A stretch of 35,357 nucleotides of DNA, taken from the NCBI GenBank assembly GCA_964488495.1, contig CAZAUQ010000023.1, forward strand, positions 1 through 35,357, in the 5' to 3' direction. This DNA comes from UBA1402 sp964488495 (lineage in GTDB: Bacteria; Bacteroidota; Bacteroidia; Bacteroidales; UBA1402). This document shows positions 1-7,162 of the stretch, one piece after another. Both the position numbers and the translations under genes were made by a program. Every line of letters starts with the position of its first letter. The first letter of the stretch is position 1. The notes under the pieces are model-generated. The model saw only the letters and a list, made by a program, of their open reading frames with translations, ran no database searches and was not told the origin of the DNA.

Positions 1-1
1 T

Positions 2-1108
2 TACCTCGAAAGTAAAGGCCTTTTGTACATCGGCACCGGTGTTTCGGGCGGAGAAGAAGGCGCTCTTACCGGCCCCTCCATCATGCCCGGAGGATCGAAA
101 GCTGCCTGGCCTCATGTTAAACCTATTTTCCAGGCCATCGCTGCCAAGGTCGAAGACGGACCCTGCTGCGACTGGGTAGGTGAAAACGGCGCCGGCCACT
201 TTGTAAAAATGGTACACAACGGCATCGAATACGGCGATATGCAGCTTATTTGCGAAGCTTACCAGATAATGAAAGATATGCTGGGTATGAGTACCGACGA
301 AATGCACCAAGTCTTTGCCGAATGGAACAAGGGCGACCTGGACAGCTACCTGATCGAAATCACCCGAGACATTCTGGCTTACAAGGACGAAAACAATCAG
401 CCGGTGGTGGAATACATCCTTGATACCGCCGGTCAAAAAGGTACCGGCAAATGGACCGGCATTGCTGCCCTCGACCAGGGCGTACCTCTTACTTTGATTG
501 GCGAAGCTGTTTTCTCCCGTTGTTTGTCTGCACAAAAAGACGAACGCGTTGCTGCTTCCAAAATTCTGCATGGCCCCAAACCGGCCTTCAAGGGCGATAA
601 AAAAGCCTTTATCGAAGATCTGCGCAAAGCGCTCTTTGCTTCCAAGGTGGTTTCGTATGCCCAGGGTTATACCCTGATGCGTGCCGCTGCCGCAGAATAC
701 GGCTGGGATCTGAATTACGGCGGTATTGCCCTGATGTGGCGAGGTGGTTGTATTATCCGCTCGGTCTTTTTGGGCAAAATCAAAGAAGCCTTCGAAAAAG
801 ATCACGATATTGCCAATATCCTGATTGCTCCCTATTTCACCGAAAAAATGAAAGAAGCCCAAAGCAGCTGGCGTAACGTAGTAGCCCAAACGACTCTGAA
901 TGGCATCCCTGCTCCCACGCTGAGTTCTGCTCTGGCCTATTACGACGGTTATCGCTGCGAACGTCTTCCGGCTAACCTGTTGCAGGCTCAGCGCGACTAT
1001 TTCGGAGCGCACACCTACGAACGCATCGACAAGCCCCGCGGTGAATTTTTCCACACCAACTGGACCGGCCGTGGCGGCGATACAGTGGCTACCACTTACA
1101 TCGCTTAA
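2..1108 (+). CDS. gnd: 6-phosphogluconate dehydrogenase, decarboxylating (3' part, cut by window start)
   Basis: Oxidises and decarboxylates 6-phosphogluconate to ribulose 5-phosphate in the cytosolic oxidative pentose phosphate pathway. The visible 369 codons begin inside the Rossmann domain, just before the conserved IGTGVSGGEEGA stretch. They include the active-site segment GAGHFVKMVHNGIEYGDMQ and the all-helical C-terminal domain, ending in the typical FFHTNWTGRGGDTVATTYIA-like tail. The reading frame is open to the left edge, so the TTG at 23 is not the start and roughly 100 residues lie outside the window. A strong terminator follows directly. The usual partners zwf and pgl are not downstream, so any such linkage would have to lie upstream. 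Family identification is secure. Confidence 0.97.
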   Translation, partial: YLESKGLLYIGTGVSGGEEGALTGPSIMPGGSKAAWPHVKPIFQAIAAKVEDGPCCDWVGENGAGHFVKMVHNGIEYGDMQLICEAYQIMKDMLGMSTDEMHQVFAEWNKGDLDSYLIEITRDILAYKDENNQPVVEYILDTAGQKGTGKWTGIAALDQGVPLTLIGEAVFSRCLSAQKDERVAASKILHGPKPAFKGDKKAFIEDLRKALFASKVVSYAQGYTLMRAAAAEYGWDLNYGGIALMWRGGCIIRSVFLGKIKEAFEKDHDIANILIAPYFTEKMKEAQSSWRNVVAQTTLNGIPAPTLSSALAYYDGYRCERLPANLLQAQRDYFGAHTYERIDKPRGEFFHTNWTGRGGDTVATTYIA

Positions 1109-1158
1109 CTTTTTCAAACGACAGCTGAATTAATCAGTCGTTGTTTTAAATTTTGCGG

Positions 1159-1201
1159 GAATCCCAAAAGTCTTAATGGAACTTTTGGGATTCTTTTTTT
1201 T
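1159..1201 (+). terminator. Rho-independent terminator of gnd
   Basis: A perfect 13-bp inverted repeat (1159-1171 with 1181-1193, loop of 9) containing ATCCCAAAAGT and its complement is followed by an uninterrupted T tract to about 1201. It lies 50 bases after the gnd stop. Confidence 0.93.
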
Positions 1202-1218
1202 GGGTTTCTTATTAGAAG

Positions 1219-1324
1219 TTTCTATATAGGGATTTCTATTGGGGCTATTTAGGGAGTTCTATTTAGGGATTTACTGTTTTGAGTTTTCTGTATGTTTTTT
1301 ATAGGATTTACTTTTAGGGTTCTG
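1219..1324. repeat. Degenerate AT-rich tandem repeat
   Basis: About six imperfect units of 11-14 bases resembling TTCTATTTAGGGAT follow one another between the gnd terminator and the next promoter. Units vary in length and sequence, with later ones reduced to TTTATAGGAT and TTACTTTTAGGGT. No reading frame or RNA fold is evident. Confidence 0.6.
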
Positions 1325-1332
1325 TCTTTCGT

Positions 1333-1366
1333 TTTGCTCTTGTCGTCGTTTTTTTTGGTAATTTTG
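1333..1366 (+). promoter_or_regulatory. Bacteroidota-type promoter for the BASS-like transporter
   Basis: TAATTTTG at 1359-1366 fits the -7 consensus TAnnTTTG. TTTG at 1333-1336 is a -33 element 22 bases upstream. The transporter start codon lies 25 bases downstream. Confidence 0.7.
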
Positions 1367-1391
1367 CCGCCTGATTCCCGATATTGACTCT

Positions 1392-2285
1392 ATGAAACAA
1401 CAAATAAACACCTATGCCTTGCCGGTCGCCATGTTGATAGGCGGCCTCTTTCATTCTTTTTTTAATCAGCTAAATTTTCTCACCCCTTACTTGATCTTTT
1501 TTATGCTCTTTTTCCCCTATTGCCGCATTCAGCTCAAAGACATGCGCTTCAGGAGTTTTCATCTGTGGCTGATTTTATATCAGGTGGCGGGCAGTCTGCT
1601 GGCCTATTTGCTGTTGAGTCTGTTCAGGGAAGAGCTGGCCCAGGGAGTTTTAATCTGCATACTGGCTCCCACGGCTACGGCAGCCATTGTGGTGGGTGGT
1701 ATGCTGGGCGCCAACATTGCTCTGATGGCCAGCTATACCTTGTTTTGCAACATGGTGGTGGCGATCATGGCTCCCATTCTGTTCTCTTTTGTGGGCGTGC
1801 AGGCTGAATTGAATTTCTGGACTTCGTTCTGGCTGATTTTTCAAAAGGTCTTCCCTTTGCTGGTGTTACCGTTTGTGACAGCTTTGCTTTTGCGAAGATT
1901 CGCTCCACGGATCAACAGTAAAATTCAAAAGATGAGCGCTGTTTCGTTTTATTTGTGGATATTTGCTCTGACGATAGTGAGTGGACGCATAGTGCATTTT
2001 ATGCTCAGTCAGCAAAAATCGGATTACAGGATTGCTGCCGTGCTGGCAGCGGCTGCTTTGGTGATCTGTGTGTTTCAGTTTTTGTTCGGGCGCTTTATCG
2101 GCCGTCGTTACGGCGAAACCGTCAGCGGAGGTCAGTCACTGGGACAAAAAAACACCATTCTGGCCATCTGGATGGCTCAGACTTACCTGAATCCTATTGC
2201 GGCCATTGCTCCTGCCTCTTATGTGCTGTGGCAGAATCTGGTAAACAGTTATCAATTGTGGCGTAAAAACAGAAAAAAATCTTAA
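1392..2285 (+). CDS. BASS-like (bile acid:sodium symporter family) membrane transporter
   Basis: A 297-residue integral inner-membrane protein with about nine or ten hydrophobic helices covering nearly the whole length. The segment with ILAPTATAAIVVGGMLGAN around residues 90-110 and a second conserved region (KNTILAIWMAQTYLNP, about residues 252-267) resemble the two discontinuous core helices of the BASS/arsenite-resistance transporter fold. Known members move bile acids, pantoate, pyruvate or other organic anions with sodium. The substrate here cannot be read from sequence. A Bacteroidota promoter precedes it and the amidase gene starts 12 bases after its stop, so the two are probably co-transcribed. 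Family call is fairly firm; substrate is unknown. Confidence 0.75.
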   Translation: MKQQINTYALPVAMLIGGLFHSFFNQLNFLTPYLIFFMLFFPYCRIQLKDMRFRSFHLWLILYQVAGSLLAYLLLSLFREELAQGVLICILAPTATAAIVVGGMLGANIALMASYTLFCNMVVAIMAPILFSFVGVQAELNFWTSFWLIFQKVFPLLVLPFVTALLLRRFAPRINSKIQKMSAVSFYLWIFALTIVSGRIVHFMLSQQKSDYRIAAVLAAAALVICVFQFLFGRFIGRRYGETVSGGQSLGQKNTILAIWMAQTYLNPIAAIAPASYVLWQNLVNSYQLWRKNRKKS

Positions 2286-2297
2286 ATCCCCGGCCTT

Positions 2298-3182
2298 ATG
2301 AAAAAGAACATTAAGATTGCCCTGATTCAAACCGCTGTTTCGGCCGATCCGGAACAAAACAAAGCTATGCTGGCCAAAAAAATCGGCGCTTGCCGACAAG
2401 AGGGTGCTGAACTGGTGGTTTTGCAGGAATTGCACAATAGTTTGTATTTCTGCCAGCAGGAATCGACCGAAGCGTTCGGCCTGGCCGAAAGCATTCCGGG
2501 CTCTTCTACCGATTTTTACGCTCAGTTGGCGGCTCAGCATCGGCTGGTGCTGGTTTGTTCGTTGTTCGAGCGCAGGGCGGCCGGTTTGCATCACAATACG
2601 GCAGTGGTCTTTGACCGGGATGGTTCTTTGGCCGGAACTTACCGCAAGATGCACATTCCCGATGACCCGGGCTATTACGAAAAGTTTTATTTTTCTCCAG
2701 GAGATCTGGGATTTAAGCCCATAGAGACCTCGCTGGGGAAACTTGGCGTTATGGTTTGCTGGGATCAATGGTTTCCCGAAGCAGCCCGCCTGATGGCCCT
2801 GCAGGGAGCCGATTTACTCATTTACCCCACGGCCATCGGCTGGGATCAGCGCGACAGCGAGCAGGAAAAAGCCCGTCAGCTGGAGGCCTGGATCACTGTT
2901 CAACGTGGACATGCCGTAGCCAACGGCCTGCCGGTGATCGCTGTAAACAGATCCGGTATTGAACAGGATCCGGCCGATCCAAGTCGGGGCATTCTATTCT
3001 GGGGCAACAGCTTTGTAGCCGGGCCCCAGGGCGAAATCCTGGCCAGAGCCGGCGAAAAAGACGAACTACTCTTTTCGGATATCAACCTGAAACGCAGCGA
3101 AGAGGTACGACGCTGGTGGCCTTTCTTGCGCGACCGCCGCATCGATGCCTATCAGGATTTGCTGAAACGTTTTGTAGATTAA
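2298..3182 (+). CDS. aguB: N-carbamoylputrescine amidase (nitrilase superfamily)
   Basis: Hydrolyses N-carbamoylputrescine to putrescine, CO2 and ammonia, the last step of the agmatine route to polyamines in the cytosol. The full-length 294-residue protein carries the nitrilase-superfamily triad Glu44 (LQELHN), Lys117 (YRKMHIPD) and Cys154 (VCWDQWFPE). The extended motifs GYYEKFYFSPGD and DLLIYPTAIGWD are typical of the AguB branch. Its usual partner agmatine deiminase (aguA) is not in the window, so it sits here with a BASS-like transporter instead. A general carbon-nitrogen hydrolase role is the alternative, but similarity to AguB is strong along the whole length. Confidence 0.9.
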   Translation: MKKNIKIALIQTAVSADPEQNKAMLAKKIGACRQEGAELVVLQELHNSLYFCQQESTEAFGLAESIPGSSTDFYAQLAAQHRLVLVCSLFERRAAGLHHNTAVVFDRDGSLAGTYRKMHIPDDPGYYEKFYFSPGDLGFKPIETSLGKLGVMVCWDQWFPEAARLMALQGADLLIYPTAIGWDQRDSEQEKARQLEAWITVQRGHAVANGLPVIAVNRSGIEQDPADPSRGILFWGNSFVAGPQGEILARAGEKDELLFSDINLKRSEEVRRWWPFLRDRRIDAYQDLLKRFVD

Positions 3183-3200
3183 ACTCTTAGTATTATTGGC

Positions 3201-3260
3201 CGAAAAACGGTTAATTGACCCGAAAAACGATTAATTGGCCCAAAAACCTGTTAATTGACC
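3201..3260. repeat. Three 20-bp tandem repeats spanning a stop codon
   Basis: Exact 20-base period: 3201-3220, 3221-3240 and 3241-3260, each ending TTAATTGACC or TTAATTGGCC after a C-AAAAAC core. A partial further unit precedes at about 3192-3200. The third unit contains the stop codon (3251-3253) and last codons of the minus-strand HU/SPOR gene, so the array looks like duplication of that gene's 3' end into the gap facing aguB. Confidence 0.85.
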
Positions 3261-4300
3261 AATACCCAGGACTTGGCGTATTTTTGATCGCTGGCCCTGA
3301 AATCGGCCAAGTAATTCAATGCGGCCTCTCGCTGCTCAAAGCCCAGCACATAAACCCGGGTTCTGCCCTCTTTGCTGGCCAGTCCGGCCTGCGGAAATTT
3401 CTTTTTGAGTTGTTTCTGATCCAGCCAGCGTTGGGCGTCGGCTTCGTTGGTAAAGCTGGCTACCACTATGCAGTATCTGGGAGTGGCTTGAGGCAAAATT
3501 TCTGCAGTAGGCCCGGAGGCTGTGGCGGCTGAGTTTGTCGATACAGCAGAGTTTGCAGCTGTTGCTGTGTTTGTCGCTGTTGCTGTGTTTGCAGAAGCCA
3601 ACTCAGGCGCATTGGCTGATGTAATTGCCGGTGAAGAAGTTGATTCGTTTGCCGGCGCTACGTTTGCCGTTTCTGCATTTGCAGGTACTGCATTTGCCGT
3701 TTCTGCGGCCGGCTCATTGTAAAGGCTGCAGGCAGATATCACTGAGGCCTCCTGCAGGTTCAGGTTCCTGTCGTTCAGACGATATTGAACGGGGTTCAGT
3801 AGCAACATCAACAACAGACAGGCAGCCACGGCCACCAGCCAGCGACCGAAATCGTGTTCTTTTTCCGGAAGGGCTTTGTGCACCGAAGCCTGGCAACGCA
3901 AAGGCCTCAGGCCATAAGCCGAAGGGTCAAAGGGATTGTTTGTGTAAGGCCGAAAAACAATCCGTCCTTCTTCGTTGCGATGCATATAGCCAATTTGACC
4001 TAAAGTAAGGTATTTACCCTGAGACAAATAGCCTTGCAGTTCTTGTACTCTGTCCTTAATCCTGTCCATGGCTTCTTCGAAACTGATACCGTAATCCTGT
4101 TGATAGGATTGAGCCAGCAAGCCGTCGTTGAAATGGAGACGGGCATTGAAACCTATTTGCTTGGAGGCAGGATAAAAAAACTGATTTTTGTGGTCGAAAT
4201 ACGCCTCTATTTCGTTTTGCACAAAACCACCCAGGCCCGGGACGATGATACAATCGTGTTCGGGAAGCAGGTGTTCGATACGTCGTATAAAATCGTGCAT
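3251..4300 (-). CDS. HU-CCDC81 and SPOR domain-containing membrane protein
   Basis: A 349-residue protein with a Bacteroidota-specific architecture. Residues 1-140 resemble the bacterial CCDC81-like HU domains (IIVPGLGGFVQNE near the start). Residues 153-170 form one transmembrane helix. A low-complexity Ala/Asn/Thr/Ser linker runs about 197-265, and a SPOR domain (about 273-349) ends SWVLVN. SPOR domains bind denuded peptidoglycan, so the protein probably links a cytoplasmic HU module to septal cell wall; that role is inference. I start at the ATG at 4300, not the in-frame ATG at 4357, because a TAnnTTTG promoter element lies between them (4336-4343). The linker coding DNA contains short in-frame repeats. 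Confidence 0.85.
   Translation of the reverse strand: MHDFIRRIEHLLPEHDCIIVPGLGGFVQNEIEAYFDHKNQFFYPASKQIGFNARLHFNDGLLAQSYQQDYGISFEEAMDRIKDRVQELQGYLSQGKYLTLGQIGYMHRNEEGRIVFRPYTNNPFDPSAYGLRPLRCQASVHKALPEKEHDFGRWLVAVAACLLLMLLLNPVQYRLNDRNLNLQEASVISACSLYNEPAAETANAVPANAETANVAPANESTSSPAITSANAPELASANTATATNTATAANSAVSTNSAATASGPTAEILPQATPRYCIVVASFTNEADAQRWLDQKQLKKKFPQAGLASKEGRTRVYVLGFEQREAALNYLADFRASDQKYAKSWVLVN
3558..3706. repeat. In-frame minisatellite-like repeats in the HU/SPOR linker
   Basis: GCTGTTGCTGTGTTTG occurs at 3558-3573 and 3576-3591 (period 18). TTTGCCGTTTCTGC occurs at 3663-3676 and 3693-3706 (period 30). Both periods are multiples of three and encode the Ala/Asn/Thr-rich linker. Confidence 0.75.
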
Positions 4301-4335
4301 AGAGCTGTATAGGGTGTTTTCGGATGTGACGCAGA

Positions 4336-4343
4336 CAAAAATA
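4336..4343 (-). promoter_or_regulatory. -7 promoter element of the HU/SPOR gene
   Basis: Reads TATTTTTG on the minus strand, matching TAnnTTTG, 36 bases before the chosen start at 4300. It decides against the upstream ATG at 4357. No clear -33 TTTG is seen. Confidence 0.6.
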
Positions 4344-4446
4344 CACAGGATATTCAAGTTTTACAAGCAGAATAATCGATTGTTGAAAACTTTTCTTTTC
4401 TTTGCATTTTCCTAAAATTCTTACCGGATTATTTCTCCAATCCAAT

Positions 4447-4454
4447 TATTTTTG
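4447..4454 (+). promoter_or_regulatory. -7 promoter element of nagB
   Basis: TATTTTTG matches the Bacteroidota -7 consensus and lies 33 bases before the nagB ATG. A convincing -33 element is not visible. Confidence 0.6.
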
Positions 4455-4487
4455 CACAGAAAACTATCTTCTTATTATTAAACTTCT

Positions 4488-5297
4488 ATGAGAGTAATTA
4501 TTCAACCCGACTACACCAACATGTCCGAATGGACTGCCAACTACATTGCTTCACGAATCAATAAGTTTAAACCCACTGCCGCTAAACCTTTTGTCTTGGG
4601 GCTGCCTACAGGTTCTTCACCTCTGGGCACCTATAAGAAACTGATTGAATTGCATCAACAGGGTTGCGTATCGTTTGCTAATGTTGTTACTTTCAATATG
4701 GACGAATACATCGGCATACCCAAATCACACCCCGAAAGTTATTATTCGTTTATGTGGAACAATTTTTTCAGTCACATTGATATTCCCGAAAAGAATGTAC
4801 ACATCCTCAACGGGAATGCCCCCGATCTGGAAGTCGAATGTGCTCAGTACGAAAAAGCCATACAGGATTTTGGAGGTATAGAATTATTTTTGGGCGGCAT
4901 AGGGCCCGACGGCCATTTAGCTTTTAACGAACCTTTTTCGTCGCTGAAATCCAAAACCAGAATTAAAACCCTGGCCACCGACACCATAATCGCCAATTCA
5001 CGTTTCTTCGGTAACGATCTTAGTTTGGTACCAAAAACTGCCCTGACTGTTGGAATACAAACCGTTATGTCGGCCCGCGAAGTTGTGGTAGTGGTGAGCG
5101 GACACAACAAAGCCAGAGCCGTTCGCCATGCCATTGAAGAACCCATCAATCACATCTGGACCATCAGCGCCCTGCAAATGCATCCCAAAGGCATCATTGT
5201 TTGCGACGAGGATGCCACCGACGAACTCAAGCACGGCACCTACAAATACTTTAAACACATTGAACAAGACAATCTGGATCCAAAGAGTTTGATCTGA
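4488..5297 (+). CDS. nagB: Glucosamine-6-phosphate deaminase
   Basis: Converts glucosamine 6-phosphate to fructose 6-phosphate and ammonia, feeding amino sugars into glycolysis. The 269-residue protein has the usual length. Its catalytic residues fall at the canonical positions: Asp72 (TFNMDEYIG), Asp141, His143 and Glu148 (GPDGHLAFNEP). The phosphate-binding loop GLPTGSSPLGTY is at 38-49. It is a single-gene unit with its own promoter, ending in a terminator shared with the convergent lipoprotein gene. It could serve host-glycan or recycled cell-wall amino sugars, but no nagA is in the window. Confidence 0.97.
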   Translation: MRVIIQPDYTNMSEWTANYIASRINKFKPTAAKPFVLGLPTGSSPLGTYKKLIELHQQGCVSFANVVTFNMDEYIGIPKSHPESYYSFMWNNFFSHIDIPEKNVHILNGNAPDLEVECAQYEKAIQDFGGIELFLGGIGPDGHLAFNEPFSSLKSKTRIKTLATDTIIANSRFFGNDLSLVPKTALTVGIQTVMSAREVVVVVSGHNKARAVRHAIEEPINHIWTISALQMHPKGIIVCDEDATDELKHGTYKYFKHIEQDNLDPKSLI

Positions 5298-5382
5298 ATT
5301 CGTCCTTAATAAAAAACGATTCGTCGATTATTAATGACCATCGTCTAAAGCTCAATTAAGAGCTAAGCTTAAAAGCTCCTCA

Positions 5383-5424
5383 AACACAAAGCGGCCGAAA
5401 CTTAATCCGGCCGCTTTGTGTTTT
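5383..5424. terminator. Bidirectional terminator between nagB and the trpB2-metY-lipoprotein unit
   Basis: A perfect 15-bp inverted repeat (5383-5397 with 5408-5422, containing CAAAGCGGCCG) has A-rich sequence on one side and TTTTAAA on the other. It can act for both converging transcripts. Confidence 0.88.
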
Positions 5425-5445
5425 AAATAGGATTGTCTTTTTTTA

Positions 5446-5865
5446 TCAGTAAATCAACACCAAACGAAAATACATGGTTTCGCTGGGCGGATCTTCCACA
5501 AAATCGTCATTAGTGACGAAGATGTTTACTTTGCCCTGTGAATACTCATAATCGATTGTTCTGGTCCACTTGGCTCCGTTCAGATCTTCGTAATGCCTTA
5601 CATAGGGCATGATTTGCTGAGCTCCGTTTAAATCGACGTAACACAAAACGGCACCGTAATCGTAGACATCGTAATCGATTTCTGGCACATTGAATGAGCA
5701 GGAATAGTATCGGTTTTTCCCGTCGTTGTCTACGTATTCCTGCCAGTCGGCAGGCTTGGCTTCCAGGTTGATAAATGTCCATTCGGTGGTTTCACGCTCA
5801 AAGACTGTGGTATCACAAGAATACAAAAAAAGACTAATCAATATCGGCAATAAAATTTTTTTCAT
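5446..5865 (-). CDS. Small hypothetical lipoprotein
   Basis: A 139-residue protein with a lipoprotein signal peptide: two lysines, a hydrophobic stretch and lipobox LYSC with the lipidated cysteine at residue 17. The mature part (about 120 residues) is rich in Tyr, Asp and aromatic residues and looks like a compact beta-structured domain (RYYSCSFNVPEID, YGAVLCYVDLNG). I do not recognise a functional family, although small lipoproteins of this kind are common in Bacteroidales. It begins 10 bases after the metY stop and its 3' end faces the strong terminator, so it appears to be the last gene of the trpB2-metY transcript. Whether it has any link to sulfur or tryptophan metabolism is unknown. 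Confidence 0.8.
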   Translation of the reverse strand: MKKILLPILISLFLYSCDTTVFERETTEWTFINLEAKPADWQEYVDNDGKNRYYSCSFNVPEIDYDVYDYGAVLCYVDLNGAQQIMPYVRHYEDLNGAKWTRTIDYEYSQGKVNIFVTNDDFVEDPPSETMYFRLVLIY

Positions 5866-5875
5866 GGCATTCGTA

Positions 5876-7156
5876 TTAATCGGTTAAGGCTTGTTCAACA
5901 TCCGAAATTAAGTCATCAATATGTTCTATACCAACAGAAAAGCGGATCAAATCATGCGGAATACCTGCTTCTTTTAGTTGGGCTTCTGTCAATTGCCGGT
6001 GGGTGTGGCTGGCCGGATGCAAGACACTGCTTCGGGCATCTGCTACATGAGTGACTATGGCTACGAGACGGAGTCTGTCCATAAAAGTAACTGCTTCTGC
6101 CCTGCCACCTTTCAGGCCAAAAGTAAGCACACCGCAACTGCCCTTGGGCAGATACTTAGCTGCCAGATCGTGGTAGCGGTCTCCTGTCAGGTCGGGATAA
6201 TTCACCCAGGCCACCTTGGGATGTTTTTGCAGATAACGGGCCATTTCCAGGGCGTTGGAACAATGCCTTGGCACACGTAAATGCAGCGTTTCCAGCCCCA
6301 GGTTCAGCAAAAAAGAATTGTGGGGAGAAGGCACAGAGCCCAGGTCGCGCATCAATTGCACCGTGGCTTTGGTGATGTAAGCCCCTTTGCCAAATTTTTT
6401 GGTATAAACAAGGCCGTGGTAGGAATCATCAGGAGCCGTCAGGCCGGGAAATTTAGCAGCTTGAGCTTCCCAGTCAAAATTTCCGCTGTCTACTACGGCT
6501 CCGCCTATGCAGGTGGCATGGCCGTCCATGTATTTGCTGGTGGAATGGGTTACTATATCGGCTCCCCATTCAAAAGGACGGCAATTGATGGGAGTAGCAA
6601 AAGTATTGTCGACAATGAGGGGTACTCCTTGTTTGTGGGCGATACGTGCAAACTTTTCAATGTCCAGCACTTTAAGTCCGGTATTGGAAATGGTCTCTCC
6701 AAACAGGGCTTTGGTGTTGGGCCTGAAGGCTTGCGCAATTTCTGCTTCGGAGGCATCCTGGTCGACAAAACTGACTTCTACCCCCTGCTTTTTCATAGTA
6801 ACAGCAAAGAGGTTGTAGGTGCCTCCGTAGATCGAAGTGGCGCTGACCAGATGGTCGCCGGCCTGACAAATATTAAAAAGGGCATAATGATTGGCCGCCT
6901 GGCCCGATGAGGTCAGCATAGCTGCCACTCCGCCCTCGAGGGCATTTATTTTGGCAGCAACGGCATCGTTGGTGGGATTTTGCAGGCGGGTGTAGAAATA
7001 GCCGCTTTCTTCCAAATCGAACAGACGCCCCATCTGTTCACTGCTGGCGTATTTAAAAGTGGTGCTTTGTACAATGGGCAATACCCGGGGCTCTCCGTTG
7101 GCGGGTTGCCAACCGGCCTGCACACAGAGTGTTTCGGGCTTTTGTTTTTTAGCCAT
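5876..7156 (-). CDS. metY: O-acetylhomoserine sulfhydrylase (Cys/Met metabolism PLP enzyme)
   Basis: Makes homocysteine (or cysteine) by replacing the acetyl group of O-acetylhomoserine with sulfide, in the cytosol. The 426-residue protein has the length and features of the MetY branch of gamma-family PLP enzymes: cofactor loop SSGQAANHYAL (83-93), VDNTFATP (182-189), and PLP lysine Lys208 in THSTSKYMDGH. The C-terminal HTHRQLT segment is also typical. It starts 6 bases after the trpB2 stop, so the two are almost certainly co-transcribed. The long insert and KGxCGVLTFGLKGG support MetY over cystathionine gamma-synthase. Confidence 0.95.
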   Translation of the reverse strand: MAKKQKPETLCVQAGWQPANGEPRVLPIVQSTTFKYASSEQMGRLFDLEESGYFYTRLQNPTNDAVAAKINALEGGVAAMLTSSGQAANHYALFNICQAGDHLVSATSIYGGTYNLFAVTMKKQGVEVSFVDQDASEAEIAQAFRPNTKALFGETISNTGLKVLDIEKFARIAHKQGVPLIVDNTFATPINCRPFEWGADIVTHSTSKYMDGHATCIGGAVVDSGNFDWEAQAAKFPGLTAPDDSYHGLVYTKKFGKGAYITKATVQLMRDLGSVPSPHNSFLLNLGLETLHLRVPRHCSNALEMARYLQKHPKVAWVNYPDLTGDRYHDLAAKYLPKGSCGVLTFGLKGGRAEAVTFMDRLRLVAIVTHVADARSSVLHPASHTHRQLTEAQLKEAGIPHDLIRFSVGIEHIDDLISDVEQALTD

Positions 7157-7162
7157 AAGTGC

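Noticed and set aside
3522..3722. Plus-strand frame encoding an Ala/Val/Phe-rich 66-residue peptide
   Set aside because: It is the reverse reading of the repetitive SPOR-protein linker.
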